NCBI GenBank assembly: GCA_934654755.1
Contig: CAKUGQ010000003.1
Location: 1-64,000, forward strand
Direction of reading: 5' to 3'
DNA: 64,000 bases
Source: an uncultured Oscillospiraceae bacterium
Lineage (GTDB): Bacteria > Bacillota > Clostridia > Oscillospirales > Oscillospiraceae
Position 1 is the stretch's first letter. Each line of letters starts with the position of its first letter. Of this stretch, positions 42,180 to 52,190 are shown piece after piece. The position numbers and the translations under genes are program-made. The notes under the pieces were generated by a model. That model saw only the letters and a list, made by a program, of their open reading frames with translations, made no database searches and was not told where the DNA came from.

Positions 42180-45100
42180 ATGAAGAAGCGCACCTGCTCC
42201 CGTTTGCTGTCGTACTTCCTTGCGCTTGCGTTGTGTTTAGGTATCACAACGCCTGCACTTGCGGTGTCAAATCAAACAGCATTACTTCCTTTTGCCCCGA
42301 CAGAGGTTCCACCTGCCAATCCGGCATTTGCCGCCAATGGCATGGCGGATGATACCGTAAACTACGCAGATACGGATGTGGTCCGAGTCTCCATTGTTCT
42401 GGATGGGCTCTCCACACTGGACGCCGGCTTTTCTACGATCGGAATCGCTTCAAATACTGAAGCGATTGACTACCGCTTAAGCCTGCGAAGGACGCAGGAC
42501 TCGGTTGTGACATTGATTGAAAAGGCTACCGGCGAAAAGCTTGATATCCAATGGCAACTGACACTGGCTGCAAATCTGATTTCAGCGAATGTTGCTTACG
42601 GGCAGATCGGCAGGATCAAGTCAATCCCCGGTGTGGCTGATGTCGTTCTGGAAGAACAGTATGTGCCGTGTGAGACGGAGACCGGTGAGACTGCCAATCC
42701 CAATATGGCGACCTCCTCCGCGATGATCGGATCTTCTGCGGCCTATGCTGCCGGACTGACCGGCGCGGGGACGCGAATCACGATTATTGATACCGGTATT
42801 GATATGGACCATCAGAGCTTCTCTGCAGAAGCGCTGGAATACGCGCTTTCGCTGGAAGACTCTGTTTCGCTGTTGGGTGTCGAAGAGATTGAGAGACTTC
42901 TGCCGCAGATGAATATCGTGTCGCGGTCGCCGCATTTGACTGCGAAGGAGTTGTATCAGAATACAAAGCTCCCGTTCGGCTACAATTATGTGGATCGCAG
43001 CGCAGAGTATCTGGATCATGATCAGGACGTTCAGGGCGAACATGGCTCACATGTTGCCGGCATCGCTGCCGCAAATGCTTACATTCCTGACGGGAAGGGT
43101 GGCTTTGTCCGGGCGCTTGACACCGTACAGGTGCAGGGCGTTGCGCCGAATGCTCAGATCATTGTCATGAAGGTTTTTGGTAAGAACGGCGGCGCATATG
43201 CTTCCGACTATATGGCCGCACTGGAGGATGCGGTTGTTTTGGGTTCGGATTCGATCAACCTTTCGCTTGGCGCTGCTAAGCCCGGGTTCACTCGAAGCAA
43301 GCTCTATCAGGAGCTGATGCAGCGTCTGACCCAAAGCGATACGGTTGTTACCATCTCCGCCGGTAACAGCGGCAGTTGGGTTGACAATGCAAAAAGTTCT
43401 CGTCCCGGCAACCTGTATATTGACGATGTGAATATGGACATGGTTAGTACACCCGGCTCGCTTACAAACAGTTTGACCGTCGCTTCTGCGGACAATGTTG
43501 GCTTTATCGGCACATACTTCACACTGGCGGAGCGCCGCTACTTTTACACTGAATCTTCTTACGGCAATGCCGCCCTGCGCACGCTTGCCGGCGAACACGA
43601 GTATATATTTATTGACGGCTTCGGAACGGAAGAAGACTTCAAAGCACTTGCGAGTGTTCTGAACGGCAAAATCGCAATCTGTTCCCGCGGCTCAAACTCC
43701 TTCTATCAGAAAGCGGAGGCCGCTGTCAAATACGGCGCCATTGCTACAATCGTATACAACGACCGCGAAGGATCGCTGAAAATGGATTTGACGGAGTACA
43801 CGCAGACCGCGCCCTGCGTTTCCGTGACACAGGTCGAAGGGAAACTGATCCGGAATGCCTCCACGGCAGTGAAGGATGCAAGTGGCAATGTGCTCTATTA
43901 TACAGGAAGTCTTGATGTTAGCGGTTATCCGGGAAGTGAGATGTATGATCTCGATTACTGCAGTATCAGCTCCTTCTCATCTTGGGGTGTGCCTGGCTCT
44001 TTGGAGATGAAGCCGGAGATTACTGCGCCGGGCGGTAATATCTATTCCGTTGACGGTTCGGTTGCCGGTGGCAAGTCCTATGAGTATATGTCCGGTACAT
44101 CCATGGCCTCGCCGCAGGTTGCAGGCATGGCAGCACTCGTTTCTCAGTTTGTTCGCGAAAACGGCTTAAACAAGAATTTGAAGATTTCCGTCCGCGCACT
44201 GACGCAGAGTCTGTTGATGTCTACCGCACGGCCGATGCTGGAGGAAGCAAGCGGCCTTTATTACCCGGTCTTACGTCAGGGGGCAGGCCTTGCCAATGTG
44301 GGCGATGCCATCGCTGCACAATCCTATATCCTGATGGGTAAGGACGCGACGAAAACTTATTCGGACGGCAAGGTTAAGGCGGAACTGGGTGATGATCCGG
44401 AACGTACCGGCGTATACTGCTTCACCTTCACTCTTCATAATTTAACAGAGGCTTCCCAGACCTTCACACTCAGTGCAGACCTCTTTACACAGGCTGTTCT
44501 GTCGGAGGATGGCCGGAATTACATGGACACTAAAACTGCGCTGCTCCGCGCTGAGCTTACCTGGCTCGTGAACGGGCGGACGTTGGTGCCTGCAAATCTG
44601 GACGGACTGGATTTTAACGGTGACGGCCTGATCAATACAGATGACGTGCAGGCAATTCTAGACTACGTTACACAAAAACGCGAAACTCTGGAGAATGCCG
44701 ATCTTGCCGACCTGAATGCAGACGGTGCGGTTACTTCCTATGATGCGTACCTGCTTCTTGACCGACTGAATACGGGCACATTAGTTCTGGAGGGTAATGG
44801 GGAAGCGGAGATCACCGTGACTGCTGCACTGACGCCGGAACAGAAGGAAAAACTGAATGCTGATTACCCGAGCGGGGCTTATATTGAGGGCTATGTATTT
44901 GCAAAGCAGCTTCCGACTGCTGAAGGTGTATCCGGCACTAATCATTCTATTCCGGTACTGGCCTATTATGGAAACTGGTCGGATCCGTCAATGTTTGACA
45001 AAGGCACCTATGCCGAGCGTGTCAGCGGCTACGATGTTCCGGGCTACTTGGGGGTTTCCAACACAAATGCTTTGCTGCTGTTGTATCACGATCTTGCTGT

Positions 45101-48100
45101 CGGCAACTACTTTATGGCGGGCAATCCCTACGGTGCGGATGCCGAGTATCATCCCGAACGTTGGGCAATCAATAGTGCAGATACGCTATATCAGCAAAGA
45201 ATATCTCTGATTCGTAATGCATCGGTTCTCGCGATGGTGGTTATGAATCAAAAGAATGAGATTCTGTATCTCAGCCAGCTTACCGAACAGGTGTCCGGCG
45301 CCTACTATCACTATGGAAGCGAAGCATGGCGTGATTCTGCTGCAGCTTATACGCTGAACAAGAAAGTGTCCACCTTGGGCGCAGAGGAAGGCGATGTGCT
45401 GTATGTCGGAGCGGTTGCAATTCCGGAATACTATGAAACAAACGGCACCATTACCGAAGCCGAGCTCCGTGAGTTGCTTACCTCCGGGAAACTAGGCAAA
45501 GGTGCAATCATTACCTCCTGCATGACGGTAGATGATACCGCTCCCGAGATTTTAAGTGTTTGCAAAAACCTGCTGAACGGCAATCTGGAGGTCACCGTGC
45601 GTGACAATCGCTATGCAGCTTCTGTCCGCGTTGTCAGCCCCTCCGGTGAGATCCTTGCACAGACGATCGTTGACCAGTCAGAGCCGGGTAAGCAGATCAC
45701 CGTCACTGTCGATCTGTCTCAGGCTACCGTCGGACCGGAATGCACCGTAGTTGTAGGTGACTATGCGCGTAACGAGAGTGCTTGCGTAGTAACATACGGC
45801 GGCGAGGAAACGGATTACACAGGTCAGATGTTCGGCTTTACCTCCGGCAAGTACCGTGGCAGCGGCAACCGCTGGATGCGCATTGAGCCGGAAAAACTGT
45901 ACTATAACAGCGCGACAGAATACGACGGCACTGAAAATGTGGCGTACACCGATATTTCAGTCTCCGCTGCTGAGTATGTTGGTGGATATGTGTATATCGC
46001 TGCAGAGGACGGCTACTTCTATGTTGCTCAACAGGGCGTATGGAACAGGCCCGTGCGTGCCGGTTCGTTTACGGATACTACGGCGGCGATCACCGATATG
46101 GCATTTAACTCTGTCGACGGAAAGCTCTACGCCATCGGCGCAAACAACACGGTGTATTCCGTGGATTATCTTACCTGCGCGCTGACACCGGTCGTATGCA
46201 TCGGCCGACTGGAAAATCCAAGAGATGGCAAGCTGCAAGACCTCACGCGCCTTGCCATTGATGACAACGGAACGTTCTACACAATTAACGAAGGCGCAGG
46301 CTCCAAGGCATTTCTCTACACGTTTACGCTCAGCGATGCCGTGGACGGCGTAATCGAGACACTGACGCCTATCAACAACACGGCCAAGGGCGGTGTCGGA
46401 TTTAGTAATTTTTTCAACGGTGCGTTGTTCTGGGATCATGACAAGGGTATTCTTTATTTTGCGAACTCTACAACACAGAGCGGCGGAACAATGAACCTCC
46501 TGTCCTATATTGATTTGGAGACTGGTAAGGCGATTCGTGCGAATTCGACTTATGGCGGTGGGTTCAACGCTGCAACCGTTGGATCTAGGCTGTTTGTTAC
46601 GGCTTCCGGCGCCTACGTTGTTCCAAGCAATACAATCAAGTTACCGGACGCCTCCGACGCTGTCGCCATCAATTTGAGCGACGGTGAACGTACCGTTCTG
46701 AAGGGCACACAGCTCCAGCTGGAGTGCGATGTGTATCCATGGAATCTCTCGGATAAACGTGTTACATGGGAAAGCTCGAACAACTCCGTTGTGACCGTTC
46801 GTGACGGTATGGTCACTGCGGTGGGTGTCGGAACGGCCGTGATTACCGCGACAAGCGTTTCCGAACCTCACTTGACTGCGAGCTGCTCATTTACGGTGAA
46901 TCCTCTGACAACGATTCATTTCCAAGGCCTTGTGAATAACAAGGACGGGATCTCCCGCTGGGCGGAGATGAACACCGATACGCCCGAGCAATGGAGCGCT
47001 GTCGGCAGCCCCACAATAGAGTTTGTCGCAGGGACGCTCTACAACGGTATGCTGTATGCACATGACGGCGAGAGCTTGTACCGCATTGACCCGGACAGCT
47101 TTGAACCCACGTTGTTGACGCCGATTTCTGCAGAGTGGGCCTTTACCGATGCGACTACCTGTCCGGAACAGAACGGACTGTTCGGAGGAATCCTTGGTAT
47201 TTGCAGAGATGGAATTATTCTGGAACTGATGAATCCCGAAAACGGCAGCCTTCTGTCATGGGATGTCTCAAATGTCTTTGCCAATAACCAAATGGCGGCC
47301 ATTGCCTTCAGTCACAGCGGCACCTTTGATTGGTCGGTCTACAAAAATATGCCTGCCAATTTCCACTATGTGATTACCGAAAATGGGGAGCTTTGGTCAA
47401 TCATCCTGTTCAGCACGAACAACGGTGGAAGCTACACTGCATACCGCACAAAAATCGGCGATACCGGCCTGAAGCTCCACGGTGCTTCCAGTCTGATGAC
47501 CGGTTGTCGGACCTCTATGATCTATGACGGAGCAAGCGGATATCTGATTCTATCTGTGTATCTCGATGAAGAACCGGCGTGCCTCTATGCCATTGAACCG
47601 ACTACTTGTGCGGCAACGCCGATCGGACAGTTTGGTGGCAGCGTCCAGTCCGTGAACAACCTTTACCAGTATACCCGTATCACTGACCTGACCGTTCGCC
47701 TGAATGTGACGGATGCGACACTCTTTGTAAGTGACGAGAAGATCCTGAGTGCCCGTGTGCTGCCTACCGATTATAACGATCAGGTGACATGGTCCAGCAG
47801 TGATGAGACGGTTGCAACTGTGGATGCCAACGGTAGAGTTACTGCGCTGAAGCCCGGAACGGCAATCATAACCGCTACGTCTGTAGCGGAAGACGATAAC
47901 GGGAAAGCCAGCGCATCCTGCACCGTAACGGTAAAGCCGTTGACGCAAGTTAGCCTTCGCGTAGGCGCACAGGTCGTCACAAAAGACGGTACCGCGTGGG
48001 TTACGCTGAACACGGAGGATATGACTCATACCGTTCAGTCTGGGAATGCAACCCGCCTTACCGGTGCCGGTATGCATGACGGCAAGCTCTATGGTACGAA

Positions 48101-49889
48101 TTCCGACTTTGTTAACAGCGGTAATTTCATCTGGGTCGATCCGGACCGCAATTTCCGTGAGTTCAGCGGCAGCGGTTGTTCGGCGGCTTATGCCGTCCGT
48201 GATTTGTCTACTGCGCCCACGCTTGACGTTCCTTATCAGGATGAAAACGGTGAGCCCGGAGTGATCAAGGCCTTCGGTGTACCGCTGTATCTCTCTCACA
48301 ATCAATGCCTGGTTATGCTTAAGGACGTCACAACCGGCGCAATCAGCGGCTGGAATCTTCTCAACCAGATCAGCAATTTGTCTGCCATCACCTATGCTGG
48401 CAGGGGTGTGTTTAATGATGAGAGCGGTGCACATAACGCGCTGACTTACTATGTTCTCTGTATGGACGGCAGCCTCTACAGCTTTTACCTGTGGGCGGAT
48501 TATAACGCGGCTGCGCAGAATGGCTTGGATTATAGTCTGCGCTTCGTCCGGATGGGCGATATCGGATTAAAATTCAGCGATCCTACGTCGCTGAGTATGA
48601 CATTAATCCGGAACGGCCTCGTAATTGCGGATTCAACAACCGCGTCCCTGTATTGGGTGGAACTTGATGAGACCTTGAGCAGTGGCAAGATCGCCAATCT
48701 GCCTGGTGTTACCGCCATTTCCGGGCTATATGACCCGGCTGAGACAAATGCTTCTGCGATCAATCAAAATGTAGCTGTTCCGACCTCCGGGACGCTTCTC
48801 TCCGAGACACTGAAGGCAGAACCTCTATACGAAATGAAGAGTACGGTCGCCCACGAAAATGAAAATCAGAACGAGGAAGCTGACGGCCATCAGGTCAAGG
48901 TCAGTGTGACCGCCAAGAATTCTGATGGCGAGGATGTTGCGGCTACAAACGGGTATCTTACCGTAAAATATGACCCCCAAGTGTTGACGCTGAAGAATCT
49001 CAAAGCATTTGCGGAAGTGGTTTCCATTGTTGAGACCGAGGGGATTCTGAGAATTGCCTATGCATCCAGCGGAATTGCAGCAGGTGCACCTGTCATTTCT
49101 CTGTACTTTGAGTTTACGGGTATCGGCGATACCAAAATTGAGATTACGAATTGCCAGACAAATGATATAATTCCCAACAGTATAGAGACGCTTCTGCTTT
49201 CTTGCTTGCATATGCATACCGAGCTTCGGAACGCAGAAAGCGCCACCTGCACAGAGGATGGCTACAGTGGCGACCTCTACTGTCTTGATTGCAATAAAAT
49301 GTTAAAGAATGGAGAGGTGATTCCTGCAAACTGTCCGAGCGGGCGTTTTACCGACTTGAATACAAATCTCTGGTATCACAGTGCTACGGACTTTGTTATT
49401 CGCAGAGGATATATGAACGGCGTGTCTGACAGTCAGTTTGCTCCTGCACAGGCGTTAACGCGCGGTCAGCTTGCTACTGTCCTTTACCGTCTGGCAGGCG
49501 AACCGGAAACGAAAAAATCTATTCCCTTTATAGATGTTCCGTCAGGAGCATATTATGCTGAAGCCGTTGCATGGGCATATGATGCGGGAATCATTAAGGG
49601 AATTGACCCAACACACTTTGCACCGAACGCAGCGGCGACCCGCGAGCAGATGATTACCATGGTTGCCCGCTATGTATCGTACTGTGGCATTAGCATCAAA
49701 GCAGATTCTTTGCCGGAGTTCCCGGACGTTGACGTTATCAGCGATTATGCTATTGACGCGGTCTGCTGGGCAGTCGAGAATGGTTTGCTCCTCGGTTCCG
49801 ACGGTAAGCTGGAGCCAAAGTGTGTAACGACACGCGCTCAATTTGCGACCGTGATTATGCGGCTGTGCAGCAACTTTTTTGAACAATGA
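42180..49889 (+). CDS. giant S8 subtilisin-like surface protease with dockerin-like, Ig-like and SLH domains
   Basis: 2,569 residues. Signal peptide (about 1-28) ends TTPALA. Inhibitor-like propeptide (about 60-165). Subtilase triad D204 (IIDTGIDMD), H288 (HGSHVAGIAA) and S641 (SGTSMASPQVAGM), with a PA-type insert between His and Ser, as in lactocepin/C5a peptidase. A dockerin-like double EF-hand at about 811-865 (DFNGDGLINTDDVQAIL, DLNADGAVTSYDAYLLL). Two Big_2 Ig-like domains near 1,490-1,575 and 1,840-1,925. A cohesin-like region near 2,237-2,330. Three SLH repeats from about 2,385 to the end (GYMNGVSDSQFAPAQALTRGQ first), which bind the cell wall. RBS AAAGGAG. All catalytic residues present, so likely active outside the cell. 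Confidence 0.92.
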   Translation: MKKRTCSRLLSYFLALALCLGITTPALAVSNQTALLPFAPTEVPPANPAFAANGMADDTVNYADTDVVRVSIVLDGLSTLDAGFSTIGIASNTEAIDYRLSLRRTQDSVVTLIEKATGEKLDIQWQLTLAANLISANVAYGQIGRIKSIPGVADVVLEEQYVPCETETGETANPNMATSSAMIGSSAAYAAGLTGAGTRITIIDTGIDMDHQSFSAEALEYALSLEDSVSLLGVEEIERLLPQMNIVSRSPHLTAKELYQNTKLPFGYNYVDRSAEYLDHDQDVQGEHGSHVAGIAAANAYIPDGKGGFVRALDTVQVQGVAPNAQIIVMKVFGKNGGAYASDYMAALEDAVVLGSDSINLSLGAAKPGFTRSKLYQELMQRLTQSDTVVTISAGNSGSWVDNAKSSRPGNLYIDDVNMDMVSTPGSLTNSLTVASADNVGFIGTYFTLAERRYFYTESSYGNAALRTLAGEHEYIFIDGFGTEEDFKALASVLNGKIAICSRGSNSFYQKAEAAVKYGAIATIVYNDREGSLKMDLTEYTQTAPCVSVTQVEGKLIRNASTAVKDASGNVLYYTGSLDVSGYPGSEMYDLDYCSISSFSSWGVPGSLEMKPEITAPGGNIYSVDGSVAGGKSYEYMSGTSMASPQVAGMAALVSQFVRENGLNKNLKISVRALTQSLLMSTARPMLEEASGLYYPVLRQGAGLANVGDAIAAQSYILMGKDATKTYSDGKVKAELGDDPERTGVYCFTFTLHNLTEASQTFTLSADLFTQAVLSEDGRNYMDTKTALLRAELTWLVNGRTLVPANLDGLDFNGDGLINTDDVQAILDYVTQKRETLENADLADLNADGAVTSYDAYLLLDRLNTGTLVLEGNGEAEITVTAALTPEQKEKLNADYPSGAYIEGYVFAKQLPTAEGVSGTNHSIPVLAYYGNWSDPSMFDKGTYAERVSGYDVPGYLGVSNTNALLLLYHDLAVGNYFMAGNPYGADAEYHPERWAINSADTLYQQRISLIRNASVLAMVVMNQKNEILYLSQLTEQVSGAYYHYGSEAWRDSAAAYTLNKKVSTLGAEEGDVLYVGAVAIPEYYETNGTITEAELRELLTSGKLGKGAIITSCMTVDDTAPEILSVCKNLLNGNLEVTVRDNRYAASVRVVSPSGEILAQTIVDQSEPGKQITVTVDLSQATVGPECTVVVGDYARNESACVVTYGGEETDYTGQMFGFTSGKYRGSGNRWMRIEPEKLYYNSATEYDGTENVAYTDISVSAAEYVGGYVYIAAEDGYFYVAQQGVWNRPVRAGSFTDTTAAITDMAFNSVDGKLYAIGANNTVYSVDYLTCALTPVVCIGRLENPRDGKLQDLTRLAIDDNGTFYTINEGAGSKAFLYTFTLSDAVDGVIETLTPINNTAKGGVGFSNFFNGALFWDHDKGILYFANSTTQSGGTMNLLSYIDLETGKAIRANSTYGGGFNAATVGSRLFVTASGAYVVPSNTIKLPDASDAVAINLSDGERTVLKGTQLQLECDVYPWNLSDKRVTWESSNNSVVTVRDGMVTAVGVGTAVITATSVSEPHLTASCSFTVNPLTTIHFQGLVNNKDGISRWAEMNTDTPEQWSAVGSPTIEFVAGTLYNGMLYAHDGESLYRIDPDSFEPTLLTPISAEWAFTDATTCPEQNGLFGGILGICRDGIILELMNPENGSLLSWDVSNVFANNQMAAIAFSHSGTFDWSVYKNMPANFHYVITENGELWSIILFSTNNGGSYTAYRTKIGDTGLKLHGASSLMTGCRTSMIYDGASGYLILSVYLDEEPACLYAIEPTTCAATPIGQFGGSVQSVNNLYQYTRITDLTVRLNVTDATLFVSDEKILSARVLPTDYNDQVTWSSSDETVATVDANGRVTALKPGTAIITATSVAEDDNGKASASCTVTVKPLTQVSLRVGAQVVTKDGTAWVTLNTEDMTHTVQSGNATRLTGAGMHDGKLYGTNSDFVNSGNFIWVDPDRNFREFSGSGCSAAYAVRDLSTAPTLDVPYQDENGEPGVIKAFGVPLYLSHNQCLVMLKDVTTGAISGWNLLNQISNLSAITYAGRGVFNDESGAHNALTYYVLCMDGSLYSFYLWADYNAAAQNGLDYSLRFVRMGDIGLKFSDPTSLSMTLIRNGLVIADSTTASLYWVELDETLSSGKIANLPGVTAISGLYDPAETNASAINQNVAVPTSGTLLSETLKAEPLYEMKSTVAHENENQNEEADGHQVKVSVTAKNSDGEDVAATNGYLTVKYDPQVLTLKNLKAFAEVVSIVETEGILRIAYASSGIAAGAPVISLYFEFTGIGDTKIEITNCQTNDIIPNSIETLLLSCLHMHTELRNAESATCTEDGYSGDLYCLDCNKMLKNGEVIPANCPSGRFTDLNTNLWYHSATDFVIRRGYMNGVSDSQFAPAQALTRGQLATVLYRLAGEPETKKSIPFIDVPSGAYYAEAVAWAYDAGIIKGIDPTHFAPNAAATREQMITMVARYVSYCGISIKADSLPEFPDVDVISDYAIDAVCWAVENGLLLGSDGKLEPKCVTTRAQFATVIMRLCSNFFEQ

Positions 49890-49958
49890 CAGTTCTCCTT
49901 CCTTAATTCTTGTCCCTACTGCATTCTAAACTGAATCGGTAAATCGGACAATAGACCC

Positions 49959-49999
49959 AATCCCCCTTCATGTAAGACAATACTACATGAAGGGGGATT
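49959..49999 (+). terminator. terminator of the subtilisin gene
   Basis: AATCCCCCTTCATGTA pairs with TACATGAAGGGGGATT around AGACAATAC. Confidence 0.88.
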
Positions 50000-50017
50000 C
50001 ATCATTTCTGGGGTATG

Positions 50018-50050
50018 GCAGCCTCCCAAATGGGAGGCTGCTTTTCTGTA
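50018..50050 (+). terminator. second terminator hairpin
   Basis: GCAGCCTCCC and GGGAGGCTGC arms around AAAT, followed by TTTTCTG. Confidence 0.8.
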
Positions 50051-50163
50051 CGCACACAAACTTTTCCCCGCCTGAGCCATTCTGGAAACGAACCGATCAT
50101 TTTTTGCACAGCCTGTCCAAAAACCATCTCCTTCACATAAGAACAGAAAGGAATTGATCGATT

Positions 50164-50536
50164 ATGAATTGTTTTGTCGCTGCGATTTTGGGCGTAGTCT
50201 TACTGCTTTCATCTCCACGGAATCCGACCGAGCCAGTCCCTGTTGCGCTGGAATCAAGTGAATGCTGCCAGAGCGCCGAGCTGTCTGTGAAGTCGGAATG
50301 CGAACCGATGCATATTGCCGGGGTTCAGCCGGAGGCAGATATACAGTGTATCGAGTGGGAACCCGCTGCGGAGAGAAAGACTACACTGACGGAGAAGGAA
50401 TACTACGTTCTTGCGAAGCTGCTGTATGCCGAAGCGGGCGGTATGAGTCGAACAGGGCAGATCTATGTTTGCTCAGCCATTCTAAATCTGTCCGAGCAAA
50501 CGGGCAAAAGCATTTGGGAATTGGCACATGCCGCGT
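50164..50536 (+). pseudogene. SleB-like cell-wall hydrolase, truncated
   Basis: Signal peptide (about 1-16) and a linker, then LTEKEYYVLAKLLYAEAGGMSR…GQIYVCSAILNLSEQ, the start of a SleB/Hydrolase_2 catalytic domain with its glutamate (YAEAGG). Homology ends near residue 124. The open frame to 50,697 continues only as an out-of-frame read of the next gene. Two unrelated gene pieces were joined here. Confidence 0.65.
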
Positions 50537-50551
50537 CCATTAAGCCGAGAC

Positions 50552-50800
50552 ATGGCGATAGCACGCCTGACCAAGGTGGAAGTGACCGACAAGCTGGCCA
50601 CAATGACGGACGCAAAACGAGCAATCGCGGATATGCCTACCGCCGACGTTGCGCCGATGGTGCATGGGCGGTGGAAAGTAATAGAGGGGACGATTGAGAA
50701 CGCTGTATGCTCTAACTGCGGGAGACATTTTCAGTCGTATTATGAAGCGTATCATTTCTGCCCCAACTGCGGCGCGAAGATGGACGGAGGTGCAGAATGA
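50552..50800 (+). CDS. phage-type zinc-ribbon protein
   Basis: 82 residues from ATG 50,552. Contains MPTADVAPMVHGRWKVIEG and a four-cysteine ribbon (CSNCG … FCPNCGAKMDGG), a pattern common in small proteins of Clostridial prophages. Its 5' end abuts the truncated SleB gene, so the true start may be lost. Overlaps the next gene by ATGA. Confidence 0.6.
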   Translation: MAIARLTKVEVTDKLATMTDAKRAIADMPTADVAPMVHGRWKVIEGTIENAVCSNCGRHFQSYYEAYHFCPNCGAKMDGGAE

Positions 50801-51180
50801 AGGGAATCACATATTGCGGCGCCTGTGCCGATTACGACTACAAGAAGCACCGGTGTAGACGAGGAGCGAAATCGGAAAACAAGCCACAAGACCCGTTCTA
50901 CGACGATTGTCCGCTTGCGGACGTGGAGCCGGTGAGACGGTGGATTCCTTGCAGCGAGAGACTGCCGGAGGACGAAATTAGGAGTTATCTGTGTTGGTAC
51001 GAATACTTTCGTTATGGCTCTTACAATGCGATGTACCAAACTTGCGGTATCGGTTATTACTGTAACGGTAGATGGGGCGGTGAGGTTGCCCAAGGGAGGG
51101 ATGCAAAAGTTTTGTACTGGATGCCCCTGCCGGAGCCGCCGAAGGAAGGAGGAGTAAACGATGGCACGGAGACTGATTGA
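50797..51180 (+). CDS. phage-type cysteine-rich protein with DUF551-like end
   Basis: 127 residues. The N-terminal Cys-rich part (KGITYCGACADYDYKKHRCRR) is followed by a DUF551-like segment (RRWIPCSERLPEDE … VLYWMPLPEPP). DUF551 proteins are small prophage-encoded proteins of unknown role. Part of a four-gene plus-strand run with overlapping ends. Confidence 0.65.
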   Translation: MKGITYCGACADYDYKKHRCRRGAKSENKPQDPFYDDCPLADVEPVRRWIPCSERLPEDEIRSYLCWYEYFRYGSYNAMYQTCGIGYYCNGRWGGEVAQGRDAKVLYWMPLPEPPKEGGVNDGTETD

Positions 51181-51463
51181 TGAAATAGCACTATCCGGAC
51201 CAATCCAGTCAGAATACCACGGGGCTATATCAGACTCCGAAATGAAAGTCTATCAGGTTCTACAAAGACTCGAAGCCGCTCCGACTGTGGATGCTGTCCC
51301 CGTGGTAAGATGCCGGGAGTGCACTGCATTTGAGCAAAAAGGTAAATACCCGGCCGGAATGCCATATGGGTATTGTTACCATTGGGAATACGAGCGGGGT
51401 ATGTCACCAAATCAGGTGGACGGCAATGATTTTTGCAGCTACGGAGAAAGAAAAGAGGAGTGA
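51161..51463 (+). CDS. phage-type small cysteine-containing protein
   Basis: 100 residues. ARRLIDEIALSGPIQSEYHG, then EAAPTVDAVPVVRCRECTAFE with a Cys-x2-Cys and later cysteines (GYCYHW, NDFCSYGE). Resembles the same prophage zinc-ribbon group as the 50,552 gene. Overlaps the end of the previous gene by 20 bp. Confidence 0.6.
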   Translation: MARRLIDEIALSGPIQSEYHGAISDSEMKVYQVLQRLEAAPTVDAVPVVRCRECTAFEQKGKYPAGMPYGYCYHWEYERGMSPNQVDGNDFCSYGERKEE

Positions 51464-51466
51464 ACG

Positions 51467-51694
51467 ATGGTACAGAGGCTGATAGTGTCAAGCATGACGA
51501 AGCATTGCAATAAAAGAAAGAACTATGGCTGGGTACATTGGTTGCGGCAAGAAACTGGTGTACCAGAAGCAATGTGTATCATTGCACTGAATCATGCAAG
51601 GGGGAACGTGCTTGTCGCACGCGATTTCTTAGAGAGTGAGACTGCGCGAACGCGTTTCATTCGCGAGGCAGCCGAGTATGGTCTACTTGATTAA
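51467..51694 (+). CDS. small protein of phage-like cluster, unknown function
   Basis: 75 residues, three bases after the preceding stop. A helix-rich segment (LRQETGVPEAMCIIALNHARG, then ARDFLESETARTRFI) has a UBA-like feel, but I assign no family. Ends at a bidirectional terminator. Confidence 0.5.
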   Translation: MVQRLIVSSMTKHCNKRKNYGWVHWLRQETGVPEAMCIIALNHARGNVLVARDFLESETARTRFIREAAEYGLLD

Positions 51695-51717
51695 ATGCCT
51701 CAGCTTGTATAGGCAAA

Positions 51718-51758
51718 AAAAACAGGGTGGAGAAAACTCCACCCTGCGTTTTTTAGTA
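51718..51758. terminator. bidirectional terminator
   Basis: CAGGGTGGAG and CTCCACCCTG arms around AAAA, A-run before and T-run after. It separates the phage-like genes from the converging ssb. Confidence 0.9.
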
Positions 51759-52190
51759 CGGCAGTTCATCGTCGGGAATGTCTTCGCCGAAATCTGCGAA
51801 GTTCTCTGCACGGGCTGTGACAGAGCTGTTTCCGGTCGGATCGGGACTGCCGGCATTGGTCGCAGACTTGGCGGCACGAGCAAGTACGCCGACGGACTCG
51901 CCGACAATGAAAGTCTTTGTGACTTTGTTGCCATCCTTGTTGGTGTATTGCTGGGTTGCAAGCTTGCCGCTTACAACAACGAAGGCACCAGTCTGAATGT
52001 CGCGCGCAGCGTTTTCAGCAGTCTTGTTCCACAACTGCACGTTGAAAAAGTCTGTTCGAAGCTGCTGCCCATCCTTGAAGATATTGTGCGCGATACGAAG
52101 TTCAGCAACGGCCTTGCCGCTGTTGGTTTGACGGAGTTCGGGCGCTACAACAGCAGTGCCGGTGATGGTAAGAGAGTTAGTGAAGTACAT
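51753..52190 (-). CDS. ssb: single-stranded DNA-binding protein (element-encoded)
   Basis: 145 residues from ATG 52,190 behind GAAAGGA; a longer start at 52,229 lacks a ribosome site. OB-fold blocks: LTITGTAVVAPELRQTNSG, VAELRIAHNIF, DFFNVQLWNKTAENAARDI, GAFVVVSGKLATQQY. The acidic tail ends FGEDIPDDELPY, like the DDDIPF-type tips that recruit DNA-processing proteins. Likely a phage or plasmid-type SSB that protects DNA of the element. Confidence 0.9.
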   Translation of the reverse strand: MYFTNSLTITGTAVVAPELRQTNSGKAVAELRIAHNIFKDGQQLRTDFFNVQLWNKTAENAARDIQTGAFVVVSGKLATQQYTNKDGNKVTKTFIVGESVGVLARAAKSATNAGSPDPTGNSSVTARAENFADFGEDIPDDELPY

